64,000 nt of DNA from Eubacterium sp. (lineage in GTDB: Bacteria; Bacillota; Clostridia; Lachnospirales; Lachnospiraceae), in contig JAFRWY010000046.1 in NCBI GenBank assembly GCA_017437905.1, forward strand, positions 34,188 to 98,187, in the 5' to 3' direction. Of this stretch, positions 34,461 to 43,284 are shown in pieces; the stretch's first letter is position 1; every line of letters begins with the position of its first letter. Position numbers and translations under genes: made by a program. The notes beneath the pieces were generated by a model. It searched no databases. It saw only the letters and a program-made list of their open reading frames with translations, and had not been told where the DNA came from.

Positions 34461-34494
34461 CTGTCACTTTAAAGTCACTTTGGCATGTTATGAT
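34461..34494 (+). promoter_or_regulatory. Pho-box-like direct repeats and -10 of the ABC/TCS locus
   Basis: CTGTCAC-TTTA-AAGTCAC: two 7-base repeats 11 bases apart (34461-34478), with a third degenerate unit one period upstream (TTCACCTG, 34452). TATGAT (34489-34494) follows 10 bases later, the spacing known for activator boxes of OmpR/PhoB-type regulators that replace the -35. The response regulator encoded at 38081 is the obvious candidate to bind here (inference). Confidence 0.55.
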
Positions 34495-34625
34495 TCCTCA
34501 CGGTCCTGCCCGATACCGCGGAACAGGTGTTGTTCCATCCCGCGGTGCAGGGCCGCAAACCCCCTTTAAATCCTTTAAAATCCTTTATCAATCCTTTACC
34601 AACCCACGACAGAAAGGGAAGAACG

Positions 34626-35306
34626 ATGGAAATCCTGCGTGTGGAACATTTATCGAAGATTTACGGAAGCGGAGTGACAGAGGTCCGGGCTGTGGATGAC
34701 GTCAGCTTCTCAGTCGAGAAGGGCGAATTCCTCTGTATCATCGGAGCCTCCGGAAGCGGGAAATCAACCCTGCTTCACCTCCTCGGCGGTGTAGACCGCC
34801 CGACCTCCGGCAAGGTATTTATTGACGGAGAAGACATCTACGCGCAGGATGATGACACACTGGCTATCTTTCGACGAAGACAGGTGGGCCTCATCTATCA
34901 GTTCTACAACCTGATCCCGGTACTGACCGCAGAGGAGAATATCACGCTTCCCTGTGATCTGGACGGGAGAGAAGTGGATCCCGGGAAGCTGAAGGAACTG
35001 ATCAGCAGTCTCGGGCTGGAAGGCAGAGAACATCACCTTCCGAGTCAGATGTCCGGCGGCCAGCAGCAACGCGTGGCCATCGGACGTGCACTGATCAATC
35101 AGCCGGCCATCATCCTGGCGGATGAGCTGACCGGAAATCTGGATAAAAAAGCCAGTGACGAGATCATCGCCCTGCTCCAGCGCGCCAATCAGACGACGGG
35201 GCAGACGATCATCATGATCACCCATGACCTGGAGATCGCGGCTCAGGCAGACCGCGTGATCACCATTCAGGACGGAACGATCAAGAAGGATGTAAAACGC
35301 GGCTGA
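34626..35306 (+). CDS. ABC transporter ATP-binding protein (MacB/BceA type)
   Basis: A protein of 226 residues from ATG 34626 (AAAGGGAAG upstream). Walker A is GASGSGKST, the Q loop is IYQFYNLIPVLTAEEN, the ABC signature is MSGGQQQR and Walker B is IILADELTGNLD, where almost all relatives have ADEPTGNLD, a Pro to Leu change next to the catalytic Glu. The family powers FtsX-like permeases (LolCDE, MacB, BceAB) that move or sense lipids and peptide antibiotics. It is followed by such a permease, a response regulator and a sensor kinase, which is the layout of antimicrobial-peptide detoxification modules. Confidence 0.93.
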   Translation: MEILRVEHLSKIYGSGVTEVRAVDDVSFSVEKGEFLCIIGASGSGKSTLLHLLGGVDRPTSGKVFIDGEDIYAQDDDTLAIFRRRQVGLIYQFYNLIPVLTAEENITLPCDLDGREVDPGKLKELISSLGLEGREHHLPSQMSGGQQQRVAIGRALINQPAIILADELTGNLDKKASDEIIALLQRANQTTGQTIIMITHDLEIAAQADRVITIQDGTIKKDVKRG

Positions 35307-35314
35307 CGGAACAT

Positions 35315-35337
35315 GTCATCCGGAGCGGAAGATCTTA
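35315..35337 (+). repeat. Intergenic repeat, family A fragment
   Basis: GTCATCCGGAGCGGAAGATC followed by TTA, a shortened copy between the ATP-binding and permease genes. Confidence 0.5.
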
Positions 35338-35357
35338 TGACAGGCAGGTAGATCATT

Positions 35358-38015
35358 TTGAACGTTACAAAGACATTTACGAAACGAAATCTCGCGCGCA
35401 ACCGCAAGCGAACCATCGTGACCAGTATCGGCGTCATGCTTTCCGCAGCGCTGATCTGTACCGTTATCGGTATGGTGGCCACCTTCCGGCATTCCCTGAT
35501 CGAAGATTATAAGGTAACACAGGGAAATTATCACGTACAGTATTATGACGTGCCGTCGGACATCAGCGGACTTGTTACCGACAATGCGCATGTGGAACTG
35601 GCCGGCATCCTGGCGAATGTCGGCTTTCAGTATGTTGCGGACGAGGCTCGTACCCGTGATTATATAAATGTATCCGGAGGAAATGAAACACTTTTCTCCC
35701 AGATGAATGTACAGGTCGTGGAGGGACGGCTCCCGGAGGATGAAACGGAACTGGTGATCCCGGAGTCCTTTGCAAAGCTTGCAGTTGCTCCGAAGGTGGG
35801 CGACAGTGTGACCTGGCCCCTCGGAGACCGGGTTCAGGTTTATACCGGAGAACGGGTATCTCCGAAATCCGCGGTCTATGACGAGGAAGAACTGGTGATA
35901 AAAGAGGAGCGCACCTTCCGGGTGGTGGGTGTGATCCGTGATCCTTCAAATATGGACGGCTATGCTTCGCCGGCCTATCTCTGCATCTTCCGGAAGGACA
36001 GCTTTCCGGAGGGGTATCTGGATATCTTTGCACGGTATGATCAGCCGAAGGATTTCTATGCCATCAATCTGAATATCGAGCAGCAGCTGATGGAAGCCGG
36101 ATATACTTCGTATCCCAATATCAATATGCTGGTGCACTATGAGGGCGGACTCACCGCAGGGACCTTTAATATGGTTTTCGGCGTCGGATTGGTGATCTGT
36201 CTTATCATTGTGGGAACGAGCATCTTCGTTATATCCAACAGTTTCCGTATCTCCGTGGAGGATAAGAAGACCCAGTTCGGTATGCTGGCCAGTGTCGGTG
36301 CCACGAAGCGCCAGATACGGAATATCGTTCTTCGGGAGGGACTTTATATCTTCCTGATCGGAACCACCGCAGGCGTTGCATTGGGTGCACTGGTGATCTG
36401 GATCCTGGATCAGGTGGTGAACCTTCTTCTGGAGGACACCATGAAGATCCGGATGGTATACACGCTGCCCTGGTGGGTGGTCGCATTTACCATACTGATG
36501 TCCGCGATCACGATCTTCTTCGCATCCGTGATCCCCGCCCGGGCGGCCATGAAATATGCCCCCATCGATATCATCCGGGGAAAGACCAGGGTCAAGGTAT
36601 ATGAGAAGAAACTGCAGCCTTCCGGACTGGTTAAGAAATTCTTCGGGGTCGGCGGTGTGATCGCGCATAAGAACCTTCAGCGCAGCCGCAAGAAATACCG
36701 GACCACCGTGATTTCTCTTGTGATCGGTATGGCCTCATTTATCGGCATCTACAGCTTCGTAAATTACGGAAAGAAGCTGGTGGGGGAGGTTTATACGGAG
36801 ATGGATTATAATGTGTCCATCAGCCTGGATTCTTCCGGCGGCTTAACCAGCAGTAAGATCGATGAACTGCATGCCGAACCGGATGCCGATTCCCTGATCC
36901 AGGGGTTGCGGATCGTGGGGATGCGGAAGGATGTGAACCGGATCAGAAAACTGCCCGGTGTGAAGCGGTATTTCTCCGCGGTTGAGAACCAGGGCCTTTT
37001 AAAAGCAAAGGAATATGCAGCAAATCCGGAGCAATGGGCTGCGGATATGGATGCCGATGAGTGGTATCCCGTAGCCATGAACGTTATGCAGATGCCGGAA
37101 CCCGAGTTCCGGGAATACCTGGATTCCCTGGGTGTCTCGACGGAGGATATCCATAGGGTCGGGATCCTGGCGGATCATTTCGTATATATGGAGGGTGACG
37201 GCGTCCGGAAGCATGTCCGTCAGACCAATATTGAAGAGGATGATACCGTCACATTTTCCTATGCGGCGGGAACGCGTGAGCTTACCCCCGAGGAAATGGA
37301 AAGCGGAGAGGATGACTGGACCTATAAGGAAACGGAGGTAAAGGTCCTGAAGACGGTTTATGAGTCGCAGGATATGCCCTTCGGTATCGGCGCCGGTTTT
37401 GAAAAAAACGGAGGAACCATACTTTTCGTCTGTGATGGATTCTATGTGACAACTCCGTTGGATGCGATCCTGGGTCCGATGCTGGTCGACGCAGAGGATG
37501 CGGATGAACTGGTGCAGCAGATCCGAAAATTGGAGGAAAATGGTGAAATCGGCGAAACATTCGTGTATAATGAGGAATCAGAGGCCGGTCGTACCCGTCG
37601 TCTGATCCTGCTGGTGGAGATCTTCCTGTACGGTTTCATCATCGTGATCGTGCTGATCGGTGTGACGAATGTGCTGAACACCGTGTCAACAAATATGAAT
37701 CTTCGTCAGAGGGAATTCGCCATGCTGCAGTCCGTGGGAATGACAAGGAAGGAATTCTTCCGGATGATCCGTGTGGAGGGGGTTCTGTATGTACTGAAAT
37801 CCCTGGCCTACGGGATCCCCATCGGACTGGGACTGTCCCTGCTGGTATTTCTCATGATCCGGCGACAGTATGATTACGGGTATGTATTCCCGTGGCAGGC
37901 GATCATCATTTCCATTGTTACGGTTGTCCTGATCATCGGACTCTCCATGTGGTCGGCGATGCGAAGACAGAGAAAGCTGAACATTATCGAGACCATAAGA
38001 AGACAGACCTACTAG
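35358..38015 (+). CDS. FtsX-family ABC transporter permease
   Basis: A protein of 885 residues starting at TTG 35358 (AGGCAGGTAG upstream). The first helix (about 20-42) is followed by a large external domain (45-270). Three FtsX helices follow near 275-400, with KKTQFGMLASVGATKRQI, the typical FtsX loop. A second copy starts after SRKKYRTTVISLVIGMASF, with another external domain and final helices carrying LRQREFAMLQSVGMTRKEF. So it has two FtsX units in one chain. The large external domains suggest contact with a peptide, lipid or envelope partner. It works with the ATPase at 34626. Confidence 0.92.
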   Translation: MNVTKTFTKRNLARNRKRTIVTSIGVMLSAALICTVIGMVATFRHSLIEDYKVTQGNYHVQYYDVPSDISGLVTDNAHVELAGILANVGFQYVADEARTRDYINVSGGNETLFSQMNVQVVEGRLPEDETELVIPESFAKLAVAPKVGDSVTWPLGDRVQVYTGERVSPKSAVYDEEELVIKEERTFRVVGVIRDPSNMDGYASPAYLCIFRKDSFPEGYLDIFARYDQPKDFYAINLNIEQQLMEAGYTSYPNINMLVHYEGGLTAGTFNMVFGVGLVICLIIVGTSIFVISNSFRISVEDKKTQFGMLASVGATKRQIRNIVLREGLYIFLIGTTAGVALGALVIWILDQVVNLLLEDTMKIRMVYTLPWWVVAFTILMSAITIFFASVIPARAAMKYAPIDIIRGKTRVKVYEKKLQPSGLVKKFFGVGGVIAHKNLQRSRKKYRTTVISLVIGMASFIGIYSFVNYGKKLVGEVYTEMDYNVSISLDSSGGLTSSKIDELHAEPDADSLIQGLRIVGMRKDVNRIRKLPGVKRYFSAVENQGLLKAKEYAANPEQWAADMDADEWYPVAMNVMQMPEPEFREYLDSLGVSTEDIHRVGILADHFVYMEGDGVRKHVRQTNIEEDDTVTFSYAAGTRELTPEEMESGEDDWTYKETEVKVLKTVYESQDMPFGIGAGFEKNGGTILFVCDGFYVTTPLDAILGPMLVDAEDADELVQQIRKLEENGEIGETFVYNEESEAGRTRRLILLVEIFLYGFIIVIVLIGVTNVLNTVSTNMNLRQREFAMLQSVGMTRKEFFRMIRVEGVLYVLKSLAYGIPIGLGLSLLVFLMIRRQYDYGYVFPWQAIIISIVTVVLIIGLSMWSAMRRQRKLNIIETIRRQTY

Positions 38016-38080
38016 CCGCGATCAACTGACGGAAACGCAGTTTCCGGAATGACGCGGGGCGAAAAGGAAAGGAAAAGAAT

Positions 38081-38788
38081 ATGAAACTCAAATTACTCCT
38101 GGTTGAAGACAGCCCGATGATCATTCGCGGTCTGCAGTATACGCTTGAGCAGGCCGGCTATGAGGTTGTGGTATGCATGTCGAAGCGTATGGCGGATGAC
38201 CGCCTTTCGAAGATGCAGTTTGATATTGCGATCCTGGATGTGAATCTTCCGGACGGCAGCGGTTTCGATCTCTGCCGGCAGCTGAAGGATGAAACGGACA
38301 TCCCTGTGATCTTCCTGACAGCCCGGGACGAGGAGAGCGACGTGGTCATGGGACTGGAACTGGGTGCGGATGATTACATCCTGAAGCCCTTCCGGAACCG
38401 GGAACTGATCTCCCGGATCGAAACGGTACTCCGCCGGAGCGGAAAGACCAAGAAGATCCTGCGTGTGGGAGATGTGGAGATCGACGTGGAGAGCGATACC
38501 GTTTCCGTGAAGGGACAGGCACTGGACTTCACACAGCTGGAGTACCGTATCCTTCTCATGCTGATGCAGAATGCAGGTCAGACCCTGACCCGGGAGCAGA
38601 TCATGGACCGGATCTGGGATTTTGCCGGCAACTTCGTTGAGGATAATACACTGACGGTTTACATAAAGAGGATCCGTCAGAAACTCGGCTCTGCGGATAT
38701 CATCCGGACCATCAAGGGAACCGGCTATCGGGCGGAGGATCCTGCGGATCCGGAGAAGCTTTCGAAGGTGGGAGATATCGACGACTGA
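38081..38788 (+). CDS. OmpR-family response regulator
   Basis: A protein of 235 residues. The receiver domain has LLVEDSPM (acidic pair), the phosphorylation site Asp 53 in DIAILDVNLPDGSG, the Thr in FLTARDE and Lys in YILKPF. The C-terminal winged helix has DFTQLEYRILLMLMQNAGQ and the wing motif IRTIKGTGYR. It should bind direct repeats about 11 bases apart, such as those at 34452-34481. It is placed between the ABC permease and the sensor kinase. Confidence 0.95.
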   Translation: MKLKLLLVEDSPMIIRGLQYTLEQAGYEVVVCMSKRMADDRLSKMQFDIAILDVNLPDGSGFDLCRQLKDETDIPVIFLTARDEESDVVMGLELGADDYILKPFRNRELISRIETVLRRSGKTKKILRVGDVEIDVESDTVSVKGQALDFTQLEYRILLMLMQNAGQTLTREQIMDRIWDFAGNFVEDNTLTVYIKRIRQKLGSADIIRTIKGTGYRAEDPADPEKLSKVGDIDD

Positions 38789-38846
38789 CGAAGGACCTGC
38801 AGGGGAATGCAGGGATGAACCTATCACGAGAACGAGTGGACAGTAT

Positions 38847-40115
38847 ATGAAAAGTATCCCGGTGTACAATCGAAGAAGTACGAGAATCCTGCTGGCACTG
38901 GCATTTGCGCTTCTGCTGGCAGTGATCTTGTTGTACGGAAATATATGGCTTGTCGCCCGGCAGAAGGAGGTGGAGCGGCAGCAGATCACGGCTGTGGCGG
39001 GCTTGCTCCGTGAACAGCTTCCGGGACTTTCCGATGCGGAGATCATGAGCCTGATGAAGGATCCCACGAACCGGGAGGGACGGATGGAGCAGGGCGCTGC
39101 CCTGATGAAGAAGTACGGCTACGATGATTCCTATTTCGCGGCCCAGGAAGACCGGCTGATGTGGCAGCTGGTGCTGTTCAACTCCATAGTGATCTTCCTG
39201 ACCGGTATCATCTGTATCCTTCTTTACGCATGGCACCGCCGGCGCGTACGCCGGGAGGTGCGGCAGCTGCAGCAGTATTTCGATCAGCTGAACCGGGGAA
39301 GCTATGACCTGGATCCGGGGCAGACCACCGAAGAGGATCTTTCCATGCTGCAGAGTGATATCTTTAAGGTGACACAGCTGCTTAGGACCGCGGCAGAGCA
39401 TGAGAAGGAGAAAAATGAGGAGCTGTCCCGCTGGCTGGCCGACATTTCCCATCAGCTGAAGACTCCCATTGCCTCCATCCGGATCAATCTGGATAACATG
39501 CTGGATGATCCCGATATGCCTGTGGAACTGCGGAAGGAATTCATGAAGGAATGCAGCATGCAGCTGGAATGGATCTCTTCACTGGTACAGACACTGCTGA
39601 AGCTGGCCCGGATCGATGCGGGTACGGTGGAGCTGAAGAAGGAGGAGATGGATCTTCTGGCGGTTGCCCGGGATGCCCAGAAGAAGCTGGGAATCCTGGC
39701 GGAGATCGCGGATGTCCAGATCGTCTGGGAGGACGAACCGAGGGGCGAGGTGATCGACCCGGAGAGCATCCCTGCGGTACCCATGACCGGCGACCCGGCA
39801 TGGCAGCTGGAGGCGGTCAGCAACATTTTAAAGAACTGTATCGAGCATTCCGGTGCGGGTTCAAAGGTCTATCTTTCCATGCGCAACACCACGGTCTTCA
39901 AGGAACTCACGATCCGTGATACCGGTGACGGGATCCCGGAGGAGGATCTGCCGCACATCTTCAAGCGGTTCTACCGTGCGAAGAATGCAAGAAAGGAATC
40001 CGTGGGGATCGGACTGTCCCTGGCATCCAGTATCGTGGAGGCCGGCGGCGGGAAGATCATGGTCAGCTCGAATCGGGGAGAGGGAACCACCTTTACCATC
40101 CGTTACCTGATCTGA
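38847..40115 (+). CDS. Sensor histidine kinase
   Basis: A protein of 422 residues. Two membrane helices near 13-36 and 105-128 flank an external segment of about 70 residues. A HAMP-like linker, then the H box ADISHQLKTPIASI with the phospho-accepting His at 202, followed by the N box SNILKNCIEHS, G1 DTGDGIPEEDLPHIF and G2 GIGLSLASSIV. The external segment is longer than in the intramembrane-sensing BceS kinases, so it may sense a ligand directly. It ends the ABC-permease-regulator-kinase locus. Confidence 0.94.
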   Translation: MKSIPVYNRRSTRILLALAFALLLAVILLYGNIWLVARQKEVERQQITAVAGLLREQLPGLSDAEIMSLMKDPTNREGRMEQGAALMKKYGYDDSYFAAQEDRLMWQLVLFNSIVIFLTGIICILLYAWHRRRVRREVRQLQQYFDQLNRGSYDLDPGQTTEEDLSMLQSDIFKVTQLLRTAAEHEKEKNEELSRWLADISHQLKTPIASIRINLDNMLDDPDMPVELRKEFMKECSMQLEWISSLVQTLLKLARIDAGTVELKKEEMDLLAVARDAQKKLGILAEIADVQIVWEDEPRGEVIDPESIPAVPMTGDPAWQLEAVSNILKNCIEHSGAGSKVYLSMRNTTVFKELTIRDTGDGIPEEDLPHIFKRFYRAKNARKESVGIGLSLASSIVEAGGGKIMVSSNRGEGTTFTIRYLI

Positions 40116-40161
40116 CCGGTTGCGGAAATGTGTATACGAAACGAAAAGTAAGAAATGATTC

Positions 40162-40190
40162 TTTACTTATCAGAACAAGTAGGCTATAAT
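40162..40190 (+). promoter_or_regulatory. Sigma-A promoter of purA
   Basis: TTTACT (40162-40167), 17 bases, TATAAT (40185-40190). It lies about 145 bases before the purA start, leaving a long leader. Confidence 0.8.
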
Positions 40191-40200
40191 GTCAAGGCAA

Positions 40201-40224
40201 GAGCCACCCTTCTTGCGGTGGCTC
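40201..40224 (+). other. Leader hairpin of purA
   Basis: GAGCCACC (40201-40208) pairs with GGTGGCTC (40217-40224). There is no T run after it, so it is not a standard terminator. It sits at the very 5' end of the expected transcript and could stabilise it. No purine riboswitch core is recognisable in the remaining leader. Confidence 0.6.
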
Positions 40225-40335
40225 TCATACTTTGTCCGGCGGGTTATCCGTAGCCGGGGTGCAGGCATGTAAGTGTCCGGCCCGAAAGCGAAGGAGCATT
40301 TGCCGGTGAATCGATTGGAAGAAAGAGGAGAAACT

Positions 40336-41619
40336 ATGGTTACTGCGATCGTAGGTGCAAATTGGGGCGATGAAGGAAAGGGCAAGATCACGGACATGCT
40401 TGCCGAGACCTCTGACATCATCATCCGGTTCCAGGGCGGAGCAAATGCGGGACATACCATCATCAACAACTATGGCAAGTTCGCGCTGCATACCCTGCCG
40501 TCGGGTGTGTTCTATGACCATACCACCAGCATCATCGGAAACGGTGTGGCACTGGATATTCCGAAGCTTTTCAATGAGATCAGGGATATTGAGTCCAAGG
40601 GTGTTCCGACACCGAAGATCCTGGTGTCCGACCGGGCACAGATGGTTATGCCGTATCACGTGTTGTTCGACACCTATGAGGAGGCACGTCTGGCCGGCAA
40701 ATCCTTCGGATCCACCAAGTCCGGTATCGCACCTTTCTACTCTGACAAATATGCAAAGATCGGCTTCCAGGTAAGCGAGCTCTTCGATGACGAGGAGCCC
40801 CTGAAGGAGAAGATCGGCCGTGTGATCGCCCAGAAGAATGTTCTGCTGGAGCATCTCTATCATCAGCCGCTGCTTACGGTGGACGGAGTATATGCAACCC
40901 TTATGGAATATAAGGAAATGGTGGCTCCGTACGTATGTGACGTATCCGCTTTCCTGTATGAGGCCATCAGGGAAGGAAAGAACATCCTGCTGGAGGGTCA
41001 GTTGGGTTCCATGAAGGATCCGGACCACGGTATCTATCCCATGGTTACTTCTTCCTCCACCCTGGCAGGCTACGGCGCCATCGGTGCGGGTATCCCGCCG
41101 TATGAGATAAAGAAGATCGTTACCGTTGTAAAGGCATATTCCAGTGCCGTGGGTGCGGGAGAGTTCGTAAGCGAGATCTTCGGAGATGAGGCAGATGAGC
41201 TTCGCCGCCGCGGAGGTGACGGAGGAGAGTTCGGAGCAACCACCGGACGTCCCCGCCGTATGGGCTGGTTCGACTGTGTGGCAACCCGTTACGGCTGCCG
41301 GATCCAGGGAACCACGGATGTGGCATTTACGGTTCTGGATGTTCTCGGATATCTGGATGAGATCCCGGTTTGTGTCGGTTATGAGATCGACGGTGTGGTT
41401 ACGAAGGACTTCCCGGTGACTACGAAGCTGAAGAAGGCAAAACCGGTATATGAAAAGCTTCCGGGCTGGAAGACGGAGATCCGTGGCATTACAAAGTACG
41501 AGGATCTTCCGGAGAACTGCCGGAATTATATCGAATTTATCGAGAAGGAGATCGGCTTCCCCATCACCATGGTTTCCAACGGACCGGGACGGCACGAGAT
41601 CATTTATCGGAATAAATAA
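40336..41619 (+). CDS. purA: Adenylosuccinate synthetase
   Basis: A protein of 427 residues from ATG 40336, after AGAGGAGAA. It joins IMP and aspartate with GTP. GANWGDEGKGKITD is the P loop with catalytic Asp 13, GGANAGHTI carries the catalytic His, and VKAYSSAVGAGEF and GEFGATTGRPRRMGW complete the site. The motif usually read EGAQGTLLDIDHGTYP is here EGQLGSMKDPDHGIYP, so the IMP-contacting Gln is shifted or lost. The rest of the fold looks normal, so the enzyme is probably active, possibly a clostridial subtype. Confidence 0.93.
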   Translation: MVTAIVGANWGDEGKGKITDMLAETSDIIIRFQGGANAGHTIINNYGKFALHTLPSGVFYDHTTSIIGNGVALDIPKLFNEIRDIESKGVPTPKILVSDRAQMVMPYHVLFDTYEEARLAGKSFGSTKSGIAPFYSDKYAKIGFQVSELFDDEEPLKEKIGRVIAQKNVLLEHLYHQPLLTVDGVYATLMEYKEMVAPYVCDVSAFLYEAIREGKNILLEGQLGSMKDPDHGIYPMVTSSSTLAGYGAIGAGIPPYEIKKIVTVVKAYSSAVGAGEFVSEIFGDEADELRRRGGDGGEFGATTGRPRRMGWFDCVATRYGCRIQGTTDVAFTVLDVLGYLDEIPVCVGYEIDGVVTKDFPVTTKLKKAKPVYEKLPGWKTEIRGITKYEDLPENCRNYIEFIEKEIGFPITMVSNGPGRHEIIYRNK

Positions 41620-41640
41620 CCGGAATACGGATTCGGTGCA

Positions 41641-41688
41641 AAGAAGCACCTGTACATCCACAGTGTGGAGAGATACAGGTGCTTCTTA
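41641..41688. terminator. Hairpin between purA and the minus-strand gene
   Basis: AAGAAGCACCTGTA and TACAGGTGCTTCTT form a 14-base stem around an inner TCCACAGTGTGGA hairpin. T runs on either side are short, but the position between two convergent genes fits a bidirectional terminator. Confidence 0.7.
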
Positions 41689-41730
41689 CGCATTTCAGGG
41701 TATTTGGATTCCGGACGGGAGAGCGGATCC

Positions 41731-42243
41731 TTAGTTCTCCTCCCCGTCGCTGTCGTCATTTGCGGTGTTCCCTGCTTCCGCAGCGATCTCCGCCTCCAGA
41801 TCCTTCACGGTGACGCGGGCCATCAGGTGGCTGTATATAGCGTCGCAGGCCTCCTTCTTGTAGGAGAAGGGGATCAGGTATTTCTTCTTACCGGCACGGA
41901 TCAGGATGATACTGTACAGCAGCTCATTTTCGGGAACCACCAGGGAGACATCATCGATCTGGTCGTAGGTATATACCGTTTCGCCCCGGCGATGCTTGAT
42001 GGTAAGCTCCGTGTCGCCGAACTCGTAGTCGATATCGTACTTATCCTCCTCAAAGGTGTGGATGAAGAGGTAGATCCCGTAGAAGGCGATCAGTGCTCCG
42101 AAGACCGCGCCGATAATGTGCTTTGCGGCCATCCCCGAGAAGAAAAGGTACAGAAGAAATGCGCCGAAGACGAAGAGGAAGACTCCCAGATACCGGAGTG
42201 TGTTCCTGCTCTTTCCATTTCGTTTTACATGATAACGGATCAT
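41731..42243 (-). CDS. Small membrane protein with PH-like tail
   Basis: A protein of 170 residues. A basic start (MIRYHVKRNGKSR) leads to two membrane helices near 18-38 and 42-62. The rest is a soluble strand-rich part (IDYEFGDTELTIKHRRGETV, then YTYDQIDDVSLVVPENELLY), which resembles the YcxB/PH-like domains of small membrane proteins, and an acidic tail (GNTANDDSDGEEN). Function is unknown. It stands alone on the minus strand between purA and a HAD phosphatase. Confidence 0.65.
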   Translation of the reverse strand: MIRYHVKRNGKSRNTLRYLGVFLFVFGAFLLYLFFSGMAAKHIIGAVFGALIAFYGIYLFIHTFEEDKYDIDYEFGDTELTIKHRRGETVYTYDQIDDVSLVVPENELLYSIILIRAGKKKYLIPFSYKKEACDAIYSHLMARVTVKDLEAEIAAEAGNTANDDSDGEEN

Positions 42244-42403
42244 AATTTATCCCTTTCAGACTGCAGAACCGGCTGCAGGTTATCCTTGAAACCATCTGTA
42301 TCAGTATAAGGGAATACAGAATGAAAAACAAGTGGGAATCTTCGGGCGATTGTGTTATAATATCAAAGACTATGGACTAAAACCGGGAAAGGAAGGGACA
42401 GAG

Positions 42404-43210
42404 TTGATTAAACTGATCGCAACCGATATTGACGGAACCCTCGTGCCGGACGGAACCGATAAGATCGATACATCGATCTATGAGGTGATCCGGGGACTGA
42501 AGAAGCATGGTATCGCTTTCGCGGGAGCCAGCGGACGGCAGTTCCTCAGTATGAAGAAGCTTTTCGATCCTGTCTGGCAGGACATTTATTATATCACGGA
42601 TAACGGAAGTATACTCAGGGATTCCAGGACGATATATAAAAAGCACGTGATCCCCCGGGGACTGCTCTTCGAACTGATCCGGGATGCGAAGCGGCTTCCG
42701 GGCTGTGACATCATGCTGTGCGGCGAGGAATGGGCCTACTGTGAGGAATACAGCGAGATGTTCTACTGGATGCGGGATTCCTATAAATACAATATTCAGG
42801 TCCTGGGAGATTTTGAGACACATCTGACCGATGATATCGTGAAGATGTCCATCTACCAGAAGGATCATGCGGAGGAGACGGTCAATGCCTGGTTCACACC
42901 CAAGTGGCGGAACCAGTTCAAGATCGCATCCGCAGGAACCATGTGGATGGATATCGTGGAGCCGGATGCGGATAAGGGAAGCAGCCTCAGGGATCTGCAG
43001 ATCCAGCTGGGCATTTCCAAGGAAGAGACCATGGCCTTCGGAGACAATCTGAATGATATCGGCATGCTGGAGGCAGCTGCGGAGAGTTATGCCATCGGAA
43101 GTGCCAGGGATGAGGTGAAGCAGGCGGCCCGCCATGTGGCACCACCCCTGTCCCAAAGCGGAGAGACGCAGGTGCTCAGGGAACTGCTGCACAGACTGGA
43201 GTCCGAGTGA
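42404..43210 (+). CDS. HAD superfamily (Cof-type) phosphatase
   Basis: A protein of 268 residues from TTG 42404, with GAAAGGAAGGG upstream. The frame is open further back, but TATAAT (42356-42361), a probable -10, lies inside that extension. Motif I is [13 protein letters not shown] with the nucleophile Asp, motif II is [10 protein letters not shown], and motif IV is [16 protein letters not shown]. The C2-type cap between 85 and 185 places it with the Cof/YidA group that hydrolyses sugar phosphates, FMN or PLP. The specific substrate is unknown. Confidence 0.9.
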   Translation: MIKLIATDIDGTLVPDGTDKIDTSIYEVIRGLKKHGIAFAGASGRQFLSMKKLFDPVWQDIYYITDNGSILRDSRTIYKKHVIPRGLLFELIRDAKRLPGCDIMLCGEEWAYCEEYSEMFYWMRDSYKYNIQVLGDFETHLTDDIVKMSIYQKDHAEETVNAWFTPKWRNQFKIASAGTMWMDIVEPDADKGSSLRDLQIQLGISKEETMAFGDNLNDIGMLEAAAESYAIGSARDEVKQAARHVAPPLSQSGETQVLRELLHRLESE

Positions 43211-43211
43211 C

Positions 43212-43244
43212 GGGATTCTTCCCCGCTTCGCCGGTCAGAATGAC
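43212..43244 (-). repeat. Intergenic repeat, family A, reversed copy
   Basis: Reads GGGATTCTTCCCCGCTTCGC and ends CAGAATGAC, so it corresponds to the right half of the full element at 13177-13253. It begins directly after the HAD gene stop. Confidence 0.6.
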
Positions 43245-43284
43245 AGGAAATAGAAAAATAAGTTATACTATAAGGAGAAAAATC

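Noticed and set aside
40201-40335. Purine riboswitch in the purA leader
   Set aside because: The conserved purine-switch loops (for example the two kissing loops around a TATA...ATGG core) are absent; only a short hairpin is clear.
43207-43284. Extended N terminus for isocitrate dehydrogenase
   Set aside because: The extra 26 codons are translated from a family A repeat; the family start and the ribosome site fit ATG 43285.
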